A stretch of 64,000 nucleotides of DNA from Sphingomonas_E sp042693015 (GCF_042693015.1 NZ_CP170544.1:3596001-3660000), one strand, 5' to 3'. Counted from the stretch's first letter, positions 8,147 through 16,089 are shown. Notes: generated by a model not told the origin, from the sequence alone. A program made the numbers and translations.

Positions 8147-8991
8147 GCCCCTTGCGCCACCGTCAGCGAGAGCGCGCCATCAATCGTCATCGTCGCCCCT
8201 GTAATATAATCGGCCTTGTCCGACAGCAGGAACATCACGAGCTCGGCAACCTCCTCGGCAGTTCCGGCACGCCCCCAAGGGATCGCGGCCTCCTTGCGCC
8301 GCAATTCTTCCGCATCGTCGAGCGCGCGCTGATTCATCGGCGTCAGGATCATGCCTGGGGCGACGCTGTTCACGGCGATGTGCTGAGGCGCGAGTTCCAG
8401 CGCGAGGGTTGCCGTGAGTTGAGCCAAGCCGCCCTTGGCGCTGTCATAATCGGCACCGCCCGGACGCGGTGAGCGCTCATGGATCGACGAAATATTGACG
8501 ATCCTTCCGCCGCCCGGGCTGTCTTTGAGACCGCGCACGAAGCGTCGACAGGTCAGGAACGGCCCGTAGAGATCTGCGCGCAGCACGCGATCGAACTGAG
8601 CCAGGCTCATGTCGGAGACAGGTGTCCCGGTCATATTGAGACCGGCCGAATTGACCAGCAATCGCACTGGCCCGAACGCTGCCTCGGCAGCGGCAAACAG
8701 TGCCTCGACGGCCGCCTCGTCGCCGACATCCGTTTGCCGGGAAATGGCTCGACCTCCGGCACGGGCAATTTCTGCTGTTACTGCCTGGCCGGCCTGCTCA
8801 TCCTTGAACCAGCTGAGCGTAACTGCCGCGCCGCGTTTGCCGAGTGCCAGCGCGCAAGCCTTGCCAATTCCGGACTCTCCTCCGGTGACGATTGCGCAAT
8901 GATCCACAGCTGTGGAACGCGAAAGCTCGTCAATTGGTTGCGAACCCTGAGTTGCCCGTGGTTCCCCGCCGGCGCTCTCTTCCGTGGTCAT
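8143..8991 (-). CDS. SDR family oxidoreductase (glucose 1-dehydrogenase-like)
   Basis: 282-aa classical short-chain dehydrogenase. Cofactor motif TGGESGIGKACA near residue 37, NSAG near 115, catalytic Ser in NISSIHERS and catalytic Tyr/Lys in YDSAKGG, then the family's VAPGMILTPM. The long N-terminal tail (about 30 residues with SAGGEPRATQGSQ) is of the kind found in stress-induced SDRs such as YhdF/YhxD, which also have an N-terminal extension. The reaction is an NAD(P)-dependent alcohol/ketone conversion. Translationally coupled to the downstream GH130-like gene and 94 bp below glsB on the same strand, so it may be read from the glsB promoter. Confidence 0.9.
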   Translation of the reverse strand: MTTEESAGGEPRATQGSQPIDELSRSTAVDHCAIVTGGESGIGKACALALGKRGAAVTLSWFKDEQAGQAVTAEIARAGGRAISRQTDVGDEAAVEALFAAAEAAFGPVRLLVNSAGLNMTGTPVSDMSLAQFDRVLRADLYGPFLTCRRFVRGLKDSPGGGRIVNISSIHERSPRPGGADYDSAKGGLAQLTATLALELAPQHIAVNSVAPGMILTPMNQRALDDAEELRRKEAAIPWGRAGTAEEVAELVMFLLSDKADYITGATMTIDGALSLTVAQGA

Positions 8992-9085
8992 TCAGTGTGT
9001 GAAGCGCCGGGCGGACATCCAATGACAGGCAAGTTCGCGCATACGACCTCGGTACCGACGACCGCCCCGCCTTGCGAACCGAAAT

Positions 9086-9334
9086 CTACGCAGCTCGACG
9101 GATCAATTTCACGATCGCCAGGAGGATGATGGCGCCCACCAGCGAATAGAGGATCGCGACCATGTTGAGCGGCGCATTGATGATTGACGCACCGCCACCG
9201 AACAGAAAGCCTGCGATGACGGCCCCGACTATGCCGATCGCGATGTCGAAGAAGATGCCACCGCCACTGCGCATGATCATGCCGGCGATCCAACCTACGA
9301 GCGCGCCCACGATCAGAATGATGATCAGGCCCAT
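9086..9334 (-). CDS. GlsB/YeaQ/YmgE family stress response membrane protein
   Basis: 82 aa with three hydrophobic segments (GLIIILIVGALVGWIAGMIM; a glycine-rich IAIGIVGAVIAGFLFGG; MVAILYSLVGAIILLAIV) and a short basic tail. This is the transglycosylase-associated (GlsB/YeaQ) family of inner membrane stress proteins of unknown mechanism. The start is fixed by a GGAGGA ribosome site. An EcfG-like promoter lies about 34 bp upstream of the ATG. Such genes are standard members of the general stress regulon in sphingomonads. Confidence 0.93.
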   Translation of the reverse strand: MGLIIILIVGALVGWIAGMIMRSGGGIFFDIAIGIVGAVIAGFLFGGGASIINAPLNMVAILYSLVGAIILLAIVKLIRRAA

Positions 9335-9367
9335 GATGTCCTCCGTCGAGTTTCTATATCGCAGTTA

Positions 9368-9393
9368 GACGCTCTCGGTGCGGCACCGGTTCC
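9368..9393 (-). promoter_or_regulatory. EcfG-like promoter for glsB
   Basis: Minus strand: GGAAC, 17-base spacer, CGTC. The -35 is perfect and the -10 differs from CGTT at its last base. It lies at the right distance from the glsB ATG (9334) with a short leader and strong ribosome site. The same GGAAC-N17-CGTC form occurs before the xth gene. Confidence 0.65.
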
Positions 9394-9418
9394 GTAACGA
9401 AAGACCAGTCAAGACCGA

Positions 9419-10024
9419 CTAGCCTTTCTTGCTCCAGTTGCTCAGCGCCTGCCTGTAGCGCTCCCGCGCTTTCTCGACCGCGCGTTCCAATCGGGCATGC
9501 TCCGCGCCCTGTCTTCGCTCGAGAGTTCGCTTTGCCGCCGCGAGCTCTGCCTGCCGACGGGCGAGTTCCCGCCGCTCTTCCGCATGAAGACGCTCGCTTT
9601 CCGCGAGCGCCGCCTCCGCCGCCTCGACGGCAGCTCGGGAGGGTCGTGGCGGCACCGCACTGCGTGGACGCGACGTTGGCCTTGCCTTCTGCTGTAGAGC
9701 AGCCTTCTCGACGGGGCGCTCCTTTTCCGGCGCTGGCCTGGTTCGAACTCGTTGCTCTGGGCACCTGGAACGAGGGGACGCTCTTCCAATCGCCGCCAAT
9801 TGTTCCTGTGACGAGTCGCGAGAGCGACGGATCACCGCCCCCGGCGAAGCCAAGAGCTCTGCCATGAGTTCAGGATCCTTGACCTCTTCAGCCAACCCTT
9901 GGGCGAAAAGATTGTTGTCGCTTCCCCACGCAGCCAGCGCAGCCTTCTGGCTGGGAGCCGCCACATAGGCATCGTGGAAGCCGATAGGCGTCCGATAGAC
10001 TTTGAGTTTCTGCCGGCGCGTCAT
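9419..10024 (-). CDS. Hypothetical coiled-coil, TolA-like protein
   Basis: 201 aa, unknown function. A compact N-terminal segment (KLKVYRTPIGFHDAYVAAPSQKAALAAWG, residues 6-34) is followed by a basic Arg/Pro linker (about 65-125) and a long charged helix, about 130-200, rich in EAAEAALAESERLHAEERRELARRQAE. The N-terminal segment is of a type annotated in sphingomonads as cell envelope biogenesis protein TolA, but there is no transmembrane anchor and no TolA C-terminal domain, so I do not adopt that name. Starts 48 bp after the DUF6766 gene on the same strand and may belong to the xth-DUF6766 transcription unit. Confidence 0.75.
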   Translation of the reverse strand: MTRRQKLKVYRTPIGFHDAYVAAPSQKAALAAWGSDNNLFAQGLAEEVKDPELMAELLASPGAVIRRSRDSSQEQLAAIGRASPRSRCPEQRVRTRPAPEKERPVEKAALQQKARPTSRPRSAVPPRPSRAAVEAAEAALAESERLHAEERRELARRQAELAAAKRTLERRQGAEHARLERAVEKARERYRQALSNWSKKG

Positions 10025-10072
10025 CGGGTCACGCCAACCGATGAAAGCAAGGCGAGTACATCCGGGCTCTTC

Positions 10073-10732
10073 TCAGGCGCCGGTCTGGGCATGCGGTGCT
10101 GCAACCGGCTTGGATTCTGGCGATTCCCGTTGTCTCAGGAAGATCGACAGCACGACCAATACCGCCGTCGACAGGAACTCGCTCTGCCAGTTCTGGAGAG
10201 ACTCAAACCAGAGCTGGGCATCGAAGAGATAGGCGAGAGTCGTCGGCGCCACTTCGCCATGAGCGAGCGCCTCCTGTGCTGCGACCTTCGCGCTTTGCGT
10301 CCAGTGGATGACGAATGAGGCCAGGTACAACAGCGCAAGGGCGATCCCGAGCGAGCGCGCGTAAAGTGCGCGCCAGATCGGTCCCCAGCGCAGGATCGAT
10401 GGCGCGCCCGGCTTGTGCGCCTGCCCCTCCAGATTGTCGTCGCGCGGATCGTGCTCGTCGGGGTCTTTCGATTCCGCGGAGCCGCGCTGGACCAGGATTG
10501 CGGTCAGGACGACATAGGCCGACATCTGCAGGAATTCACTTTCCCAGTTCTCGAAGACCGACGACAGGAATTCCGGGCTGACCGCATAGGCCGACAGGCT
10601 CATGAGCGGGAGATTGTGGCGAAGCGCGTCGTCGTTGGCGACATGCCAGCCCGCCACCCATTGTCCCAGAATGCTTCCGCCGAAGAGCAGAAGCAGGACG
10701 ATCGTCAGTCCGTTATCGCGAAGCCACCGCAT
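10073..10732 (-). CDS. DUF6766 family integral membrane protein
   Basis: 219 aa. Residues 8-28 are a membrane helix (LTIVLLLLFGGSILGQ), followed by a repeated unit: FENWESEFLQMSAYVVLTAILVQRG (about 60-85) and LQNWQSEFLSTAVLVVLSIFLRQR (about 175-200), each an E-x-E-F-L motif leading into a membrane helix, plus another helix near 130-150. The internal duplication and the GSAESKDP segment are typical of the uncharacterised DUF6766 family. The ATG at 10732 lies 20 bp inside the 3' end of the exonuclease gene, so translation is probably coupled. Role unknown; the family is frequent among stress-induced membrane proteins. Confidence 0.85.
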   Translation of the reverse strand: MRWLRDNGLTIVLLLLFGGSILGQWVAGWHVANDDALRHNLPLMSLSAYAVSPEFLSSVFENWESEFLQMSAYVVLTAILVQRGSAESKDPDEHDPRDDNLEGQAHKPGAPSILRWGPIWRALYARSLGIALALLYLASFVIHWTQSAKVAAQEALAHGEVAPTTLAYLFDAQLWFESLQNWQSEFLSTAVLVVLSIFLRQRESPESKPVAAPHAQTGA

Positions 10733-11576
10733 GATCGTTGCTCTCTTTCCGTGATCGCTTCCTTCTTGGCTTGTCGGCCAGTTGAACCCAGACCGGAGCA
10801 TGGTCGCGGGTCTTCTCCCAACCGCGCACATGCGTATCGACCTGGGCATAGACGAGGCGCCCTGCCAGGGAATTGCTCAACAGTAGATGATCGATCCGCA
10901 GGCCTGCGTTGCGTGCATAGGCATTCCGGAAATAATCCCAGAAGGTGTAGATCGCTTCTCCTGGGTGGAGCGCACGCAGCGCATCGGTCCAGCCCTGCTC
11001 GAGCAGCCGGGCATAGGCGGCCTTCACCTCTGGCGCGAACAGGGCATCGTCCAGCCACCGCTCGGGCTTGTAGACGTCGAGGTCGGTCGGCATCACATTG
11101 AAGTCACCGGCAAGGATCACCGGAAGTCCCGAACCCAGCAGGTCGGCCGCTTGGTCGATCAGCCGGTCGAGCCAGCGCAGCTTGTAGTCGAACTTCGGGC
11201 CCGGCCGCGGATTGCCGTTGGGGAGATAAAGACCACCGATCAGGATGCCGTTGACCGCGGCTTCGATATAGCGGCTCTGCGTTTCGTCCGGGTCCAGTGG
11301 CAGTCCGCGCCGTGTCTCGTGGATCTCGCCCACGCGGCTTAGCATCGCGACCCCGTTCCAGCTCTTCTGGCCGTGCCAAATGACGTCATAGCCAAGGTCG
11401 CGGATCGCTCGTTCCGGAAATTTCTCGTGGGGCGCCTTCAGCTCCTGTAGGACGACAATGTCTGGCGCGCTTTCTTCCAGCCAGCGCAGAAGGACAGGCA
11501 GTCGGCCGTTCACGCCGTTCACATTATAGGTGGCGATCTTCACCGGCGGGGCGGCGCCTGATCGGCGCGCTCCCAT
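10713..11576 (-). CDS. xth: Exodeoxyribonuclease III (AP endonuclease)
   Basis: 287 aa. Metal-dependent AP endonuclease / 3'-5' exonuclease of the EEP fold, active in base excision repair. Motifs: IATYNVNGV near residue 14, LQELK with the catalytic Glu near 45, GGLYLPNGNP near 115, GDFNVMPTDLDVY near 155, and RIDHLLLS plus TRDHAPVW near the C-terminus, supplying the Asp/His of the active site. I choose the ATG at 11576, which has GAGAGG upstream; a GTG at 11543 directly before the conserved KIATYN is the alternative. The gene overlaps the next gene by 20 bp. An EcfG-like promoter about 110 bp upstream suggests stress control. Confidence 0.93.
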   Translation of the reverse strand: MGARRSGAAPPVKIATYNVNGVNGRLPVLLRWLEESAPDIVVLQELKAPHEKFPERAIRDLGYDVIWHGQKSWNGVAMLSRVGEIHETRRGLPLDPDETQSRYIEAAVNGILIGGLYLPNGNPRPGPKFDYKLRWLDRLIDQAADLLGSGLPVILAGDFNVMPTDLDVYKPERWLDDALFAPEVKAAYARLLEQGWTDALRALHPGEAIYTFWDYFRNAYARNAGLRIDHLLLSNSLAGRLVYAQVDTHVRGWEKTRDHAPVWVQLADKPRRKRSRKESNDHAVASR

Positions 11577-11688
11577 CGGGCAAGCCTCTCGAGCCAGAAA
11601 AGCGGGAATCTGATCGCTCCAAGACGAGAAACTGGCCTGACTGCCTGGTTCCGCCGCCTTGGAAAATCTGTTTTTGCCATGTCTCCCA

Positions 11689-11714
11689 GACGCTGCGAGG
11701 GCAGAAGTCGTTCC
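11689..11714 (-). promoter_or_regulatory. EcfG-like promoter candidate upstream of xth
   Basis: Minus strand: GGAAC, 17-base spacer, CGTC. Same form as the glsB promoter. It would leave a leader of about 105 bases before the ATG at 11576, longer than for csbD or glsB, so confidence is lower. Confidence 0.45.
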
Positions 11715-11816
11715 GGAGATCTCGATCATTGAACGTGTGGAGTAGTCGAGCCTTCGTCCGGCCTGGGATATCCTGGCGGATCCACCCATGTGTCGGCTTC
11801 CCAGTTCCCGACGTAA

Positions 11817-11851
11817 AACGAGCGGCGCCTCTGGTCGGGGCGCCGCTCGTT
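11817..11851. repeat. 13-bp perfect inverted repeat
   Basis: AACGAGCGGCGCC, 9-base loop, GGCGCCGCTCGTT. On the minus strand the stem is followed by TTTT, so it could terminate minus-strand transcription, although no clear minus-strand gene lies just above it. It could also be a REP-like palindrome. Confidence 0.5.
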
Positions 11852-12477
11852 GGGCTCACCCCACACCGGAACCCAGGTGCGTCATTTCATGCCGGACGAG
11901 GATCGTCCAGCAGCAGGAACATGATCTGGATCAATATCGAATGAAGTGTGATGGCTGTGCGGCACTAGAGACACAATAATAATCAGCGTAATGATTATAT
12001 GTTTTGCTTTGATCACCACCCGCACGATTCGGTTTTTACCTAATGGCATTCACCGGCCAACCGACCGACAAGACAAGATCATCCGATCGATGCCCCCCTC
12101 GACCGGTTGAAAGCGGGAGCGCTCTACCCCCCATCTCCTAGCGCGCTCCCGCACTCTCTTTCTGCATCGCCGCCCGGAAACCGATCGTCCCTTTGAGTCT
12201 GGTTGGACCGCGCCGCCGAGGTCCGCAGCATATTGCGGTGACAGTGGTTGGCTGGACTTGCCGTGCAACGCCAAAAATCGAGCTTACGGAATGGCCGCTT
12301 TGGGGAAGCCAAATTGAAGACGCGGTCGGCCGCTTTGTCGGCGTATGCCGTTCAGTTTCCTGGTTGGGTCATCCATGATTGGCATGTCACGCTGGGTTGG
12401 CAAGATCCTTGAACGAGCCCGCGTTCGGAAATGGAGCGAGAATCTCTGCGGCCGGTTCCGGCCGAAGGAGATGAACC

Positions 12478-13110
12478 ATGGGACATTCAGATCTGGATCC
12501 GCCCCCGCGCGAGCGGCGCGCCTGGAACGCGGGGCTGATTGTCGGCCCCAAGCGCCCTCTGAAAGCGAGGGATGTTTGGGCCATACGCTTCTTTCTCGAC
12601 GAACACCGGCGCCTACGCGATCGCGCCCTATTCGACCTGGCGATCGACAGCAAATTGCGCGGCTGCGACATCGTGAAAATCAGAATCTGCGATCTCTTTG
12701 CCGGGGACAGCATCAGGGATCGAGCCACCGTCGTTCAGCAGAAGACCGGGCGACCTGTTCAGTTCGAGCTGATGACCAATGCTCGGGCAAGCCTATCGGC
12801 ATGGCTGGAGCAGCGCCGTGGTCGGGCTGGCGATTACTTGTTCCCAAGCCGGGTCGACTACACCGGCCATCTCAGCACGCGCCAATATGCACGTCTGGTC
12901 GACGAGTGGGTCGTTGCGGTCGGTTTGAACGGCGCAGAATATGGCACCCATTCGCTGCGCCGGACCAAGGCTTCGATGATCTACAAGGCCACCGGCAATC
13001 TGCGGGCCGTTCAAATCCTGCTCGGCCACAGCAAGATCGAGAACACCGTCAAGTATCTCGGTGTCGATATCGATGACGCCCTGATCCTTGCCGAGCGCAC
13101 CGAGATCTAA
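12478..13110 (+). CDS. Tyrosine recombinase / site-specific integrase, short form
   Basis: 210 aa. The catalytic residues of the tyrosine recombinase family can be assigned: Arg61 (LRGCDIVKI), Lys89 (QQKTGRPV), His158-x-x-Arg161 (THSLRRTKA), His184 (LLGHSKIE) and Tyr193 (VKYLGVD). Only about 30 residues precede a short SAM-like helix region, so it is smaller than phage integrases of 300-400 aa and resembles the compact chromosomal site-specific integrase class. The ATG at 12478 has a GAAGGAG ribosome site. It stands alone, without tRNA, excisionase or phage genes, at the edge of an island with transposon relics. It is followed by a hairpin at 13118. Confidence 0.88.
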   Translation: MGHSDLDPPPRERRAWNAGLIVGPKRPLKARDVWAIRFFLDEHRRLRDRALFDLAIDSKLRGCDIVKIRICDLFAGDSIRDRATVVQQKTGRPVQFELMTNARASLSAWLEQRRGRAGDYLFPSRVDYTGHLSTRQYARLVDEWVVAVGLNGAEYGTHSLRRTKASMIYKATGNLRAVQILLGHSKIENTVKYLGVDIDDALILAERTEI

Positions 13111-13117
13111 CCTGGGC

Positions 13118-13141
13118 GGCTCCTCACTCCGGCGAGGAGCC
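13118..13141 (+). terminator. Probable terminator hairpin after the recombinase gene
   Basis: GGCTCCTC, 8-base loop, GAGGAGCC, starting 8 bp after the stop codon. No T tract follows, so efficiency is uncertain. Confidence 0.5.
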
Positions 13142-13214
13142 GATCCACGGCGCAATGAACAGGCGTCCGCTTTTCGGCATCCCTCAAGCCCACTTGAATG
13201 GCAGCAACGGCGCG

Positions 13215-13301
13215 GAAGCGAACGTACCTCATCGCCACCAGACAGATCAAATCCGGCGATGAATTGAAGTAGCGAAAGGGGTTGGCGGCGGCCTTGCTCA
13301 T
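13215..13301 (-). pseudogene. N-terminal fragment of an IS6-type transposase
   Basis: About 29 residues read MSKAAANPFRYFNSSPDLIC and then LVAMRYVRF, matching from memory the N-terminus of sphingomonad IS6-family transposases (NPFRYFNSSPEVIRLVVMMYVRF). After that the translation loses resemblance and stops at 13107. No DDE catalytic part, second half or terminal repeats are visible, so this is a decayed insertion-sequence relic. Confidence 0.55.
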
Positions 13302-13387
13302 ACCGCTTCGCTACCATCCTGCCCTTACCTGTCAGTTGCTTGGGCAGCATTTGAAGGAGGCGCTGCCCGCATATCCGCCGCCGTCGC

Positions 13388-14104
13388 TTACTTGGTCACC
13401 GTCTTGTGCTGGCCGCCAGGAAGGGTGAGCGTCGTTCCGTCGAAGCGCACCTTTACGGTCTCGCCCTCGGCACGATAGGCGACCTTGCCGTCCGCCACTT
13501 CGGCCCAGCGGATGACCTTTAGGCGATAATCGTTGCCGGCCGCCTCATATTGGCCATAGCCGGTCACCGCTGCGCTTCCGTCACCGGCCACGATCACGAA
13601 ATAGCCATCGGTAAAGGCGAAGCGTCCATTCGGCACCTTATAAACCTTGCCGTTGCCCGATCCGACGCGCCGCAAGGTCTGGACGGTGCCGCTTCCGAAG
13701 GTGATCTTCAGATCGTCCGCCGCGCGCTCGACCTTGAGGGTATGCTTGACGTCGGGCTTGAAGGTTAGCGGCATTGCCGCCGTCGGAGCGATGCCGATCA
13801 GCTGCTCGGTCACGAGGTTCACTCCGATCGGCGTCGGTGCGTAGGTGCCCGCATGCGCCATCGCCGCTTGCTGGTCGGCAGGTTCGCCGTTGAACACCGC
13901 CTGCTGCAGCAGCTCACCACCCTTGAACAGGAACACGCCGGTTAGCGGCATGTCCCTGCCCTTGGAAACGAGGCCAGTATACAGCCAGAGGCCCTCGACA
14001 TCAGTGCTTGTTGTGGCTGTCGGCCCCGCCGCGCCGGCAGCACTCGCGACGCCTGCGAGCATCATCAGGGAAAGGGCGAGTTTTTTGGCGAGGGAAAAAC
14101 GCAT
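13388..14104 (-). CDS. Exported hypothetical protein
   Basis: 238 aa, unknown function. Signal peptide at residues 1-29 (RFSLAKKLALSLMMLAGVASAAGAAG), then a beta-rich, low-charge mature domain with many V/T/G pairs, for example GLWLYTGLVSKGRDMPLTG, TGYGQYEAAGNDYRLKVI and TVKVRFDGTTLTLPGG. It has the lipocalin- or heme-degradation-like look of small periplasmic barrel proteins, but no family is assigned. The ATG at 14104 is chosen because it starts the signal peptide; the frame runs upstream into a RidA pseudogene. A 7-bp-stem hairpin (13342-13368) follows the stop and may terminate it. Confidence 0.8.
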   Translation of the reverse strand: MRFSLAKKLALSLMMLAGVASAAGAAGPTATTSTDVEGLWLYTGLVSKGRDMPLTGVFLFKGGELLQQAVFNGEPADQQAAMAHAGTYAPTPIGVNLVTEQLIGIAPTAAMPLTFKPDVKHTLKVERAADDLKITFGSGTVQTLRRVGSGNGKVYKVPNGRFAFTDGYFVIVAGDGSAAVTGYGQYEAAGNDYRLKVIRWAEVADGKVAYRAEGETVKVRFDGTTLTLPGGQHKTVTK

Positions 14105-14160
14105 TATGCGGTGCCTTTCATTGGAAAGCGTCGACGGTGGAAGATCGTTGGGAAGTGCCG

Positions 14161-14385
14161 TCATCGCAGCGTCACCGTGACCTGGATCTCGTTGAGGAAT
14201 GGACAGCGCGAACGTCGCAACGCCGATGATCAAGTTCGGCGGCGGCGGTCCGTCAGCGTTAGATGCGCTCAGTTCGGGCAGAATGCCGTCCAGCTTCTCA
14301 GGTTGGTGGTCTACGAAATAAACGCGCATTCGTATAACGTCCTGGGGGCGCCCCTGCCTCGGCGATCACGGCCTTGAGATGTGAG
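14161..14385 (-). pseudogene. Frameshifted and truncated RidA-family pseudogene
   Basis: Minus-strand translation gives three RidA-like blocks in different frames: HLKAVIAEAGAPP, then DVIRMRVYFVDHQPEKLDGI and NLIIGVATFALSIP, then LNEIQVTVTLR followed by TGA at 14161. Together they follow the order of the C-terminal two thirds of RidA proteins (L.xVLxxAGA..EDVVR...YVVD...IGVxxLA...EIEVTA). Two frameshifts (near 14335 and near 14195) and loss of the N-terminus show it is dead. The 312 bp above it to 14697 show no gene. Confidence 0.65.
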
Positions 14386-14697
14386 CGCCTTCCAGGAAGA
14401 TCGGCTTGTCCGGTGCTGTCGACATATCAATTTCCGCGTTTGCTTGGAGCAAGTTCAAATCGTGTCGAATGGCTCAGTTGCCTTCAACACGGCCTGTTCG
14501 AAAACATCGTTGTCGTAGGCACAATATCACGCCGCGATATTGCCGATCGGGAGGGCCTGGCCGGTTTCCAACGCAGGCCGGAGGGGGCTAACGGCAGCTT
14601 TCCAAATTTCTGTTCACTGAGCTGCCGGTCGGGACGCGCAACGTTACGGAAGTTGCACTTACCGCTATCTCCGCTGAAAGCGGACGCCTTCCGGCAT

Positions 14698-15003
14698 TCA
14701 CGCATTAACCTCGAGATGAGTTTCGCAAGTAGCTCGCTCTCGCACCATTGCATCGAGCCAATGTATAGCTCGATCTACTTTCGATTTCGTGCCAGTGGAG
14801 CCGTGATAGCCGGCTGCTTTCTCGCGTGCTCCACTACAAGCTGCGCTAATGTGTTCTGCCGTCGCGATTTTCGAGTTTAGGCAGTCCACGTAGGGGCCAA
14901 CCTGGCGAGCGGCGGTCGAGCCAACCCCCCGCAGCGTGAGCGTCGATGCACATTCTGGAGCTGGCGACTGCATCAAAAGCAGCATTGCGAGCAACAATTT
15001 CAT
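14698..15003 (-). CDS. Small exported hypothetical protein
   Basis: 101 aa. A short signal peptide (MKLLLAMLLLMQSPAPECAS) is followed by a mature part of about 80 residues containing several Cys, possibly disulfide-bonded in the periplasm, and charged helices (REKAAGYHGSTGTKSKVDRAI). Not recognised. It is one of several small exported or unknown proteins in this island; codon use is less GC-biased than in the flanking core regions, consistent with acquisition by transfer. Confidence 0.65.
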   Translation of the reverse strand: MKLLLAMLLLMQSPAPECASTLTLRGVGSTAARQVGPYVDCLNSKIATAEHISAACSGAREKAAGYHGSTGTKSKVDRAIHWLDAMVRERATCETHLEVNA

Positions 15004-15057
15004 TTTGGATCACCATCCGCGCGACAGGTATCTAGCTTCTGTTCCAAAATCCGCCCG

Positions 15058-15177
15058 TCCGCAAACCCCGACTTTTCGGTCGTTCCAGCGGCGGCAGCGA
15101 CACCCTGAATCCGGACTGGCAGGAATTAGGCGAGCGAAGGCCAGTGCCGAACGACCGAAATGTCGGGGGAAGCGGGC
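15058..15177. repeat. 120-bp MITE-like element with about 30-bp terminal inverted repeats
   Basis: The left end reads GTCCGCAAACCCCGAC then TTTTCGGTCGTTC; the right end, reverse-complemented, reads GCCCGCTTCCCCCGAC then ATTTCGGTCGTTC. By eye 24 of 30 positions match. No ORF inside. It is almost the same size as the element at 17801-17921 and its ends share the GTCCGC..CCCCGAC core. Confidence 0.65.
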
Positions 15178-15201
15178 GCGAGGACCACTCCATGCAGTTG
15201 A

Positions 15202-15750
15202 TCAATAATCTGCCTGAATATCTGGAGCGGGAAGCTGGCTATGCTTTGATACGCTGCAGAAACCTGTAAAGCGGGTGAAGCGCGTAGCGCGCAAGTTCTC
15301 AGAGACATAGATATTTACCATCAATTCGCCGTACCTAGACCTTATCATGTCTTCGTCGACCTGAAGAGTGGCAGCGAGGCCGTTCAAGCCGCTAAATGTA
15401 ACCCCGCTCATGCCGCTGAGATTTTTGACTTGATGCCACTTAGAGAACAATGGGTTTTCTGATGATATCTCGTACTTGACGTTCGTTTGAGATAGGTTTT
15501 TTCGCCCGTTCTTCCGAATGATATAGTATCCTCTGCGTCCAGTGAAAGTTATTTTAGAATTGAACCAGCGTCGGTTTTCACCGACCATGTCACATTCCAG
15601 CGTAAATATAGGTTCAGTTAGGCTAGCGGGAGTCGGGGACGGCGGCGGCTCTACAGGCACTATCTTTACGGCTGGCTGCGCGTTAGTCGGCGCCGAAGAG
15701 AGCGAAGCACCGATTATCGTCAGCGAAATTAGCGCGGCATAATTATTCAT
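15202..15750 (-). CDS. Exported hypothetical protein
   Basis: 182 aa. A signal peptide (NYAALISLTIIGASLSSAPTNA) and a Pro-rich linker (VEPPPSPTPAS) precede a single domain of about 125 residues with ECDMVGENRRWFNSKITFTG, RRGYYIIRKNGRKNLS and a late Cys (GFCSVS) that could pair with the early Cys. No family recognised. The base composition is clearly more AT-rich than core genes (many ATA, TTA and AAT codons), which supports recent transfer. It may be envelope-associated or secreted. Confidence 0.72.
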   Translation of the reverse strand: MNNYAALISLTIIGASLSSAPTNAQPAVKIVPVEPPPSPTPASLTEPIFTLECDMVGENRRWFNSKITFTGRRGYYIIRKNGRKNLSQTNVKYEISSENPLFSKWHQVKNLSGMSGVTFSGLNGLAATLQVDEDMIRSRYGELMVNIYVSENLRATRFTRFTGFCSVSKHSQLPAPDIQADY

Positions 15751-15810
15751 GCCGTATCACACCATTTTTTTGCCTCTTCGACAACCGCATGTCCACGGGC
15801 GAGAACGGCC

Positions 15811-15844
15811 AGAATGTCCGCTTTGTCGGCGTGTCCCGACAGGC
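15811..15844 (+). repeat. Dispersed island repeat, copy 1
   Basis: Core TGTCCGCTTTGTCGGCGTGT continuing CCCGACAGGC. Closely similar, in opposite orientation, to 16994-17027. Confidence 0.65.
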
Positions 15845-16089
15845 AGCAATGTGCGCTAGCTGCCATTCGCTCGCCGCCGTGAACCTACGGTAACAGCCAG
15901 TTCGCCGATCGATTCACAATCGAATTGGACATTGCTGCTCAAAAAATTGGGGGGCGATCGTTGGATCGCCCCCCTCCTTCGAGTCCTACAGCGCGCTGGG
16001 TAGGAGCGCCTTCCTCTCATCCGTCGACCGCGACGTCTTAGGGACCATCCGTCTTCGCGATGCGGTTTTGGACACTAGGGAACTTGGTT

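Larger units (their letters stand above)
11577..12477. other. 900-bp region without a supported gene
   Basis: Holds the xth promoter candidate, a large palindrome at 11817-11851 and an AT-rich patch near 11975-12015. A 50-codon minus-strand frame at about 11720-11870 has gene-like codon use (WVPVWGEPNERRP...) but begins after a stop and may be a gene remnant. No RNA gene was recognised. It borders the recombinase gene and may contain its attachment site, but no direct repeat pair was found. Confidence 0.5.

Noticed and set aside
12478..13110. Prophage remnant around the integrase
   Set aside because: No phage structural, lysis or regulatory genes within 10 kb, and no tRNA att site.
14374..14880. 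168-aa plus-strand frame
   Set aside because: It crosses the RidA pseudogene's flank and the antisense of the exported 101-aa protein, and has atypical amino-acid composition.
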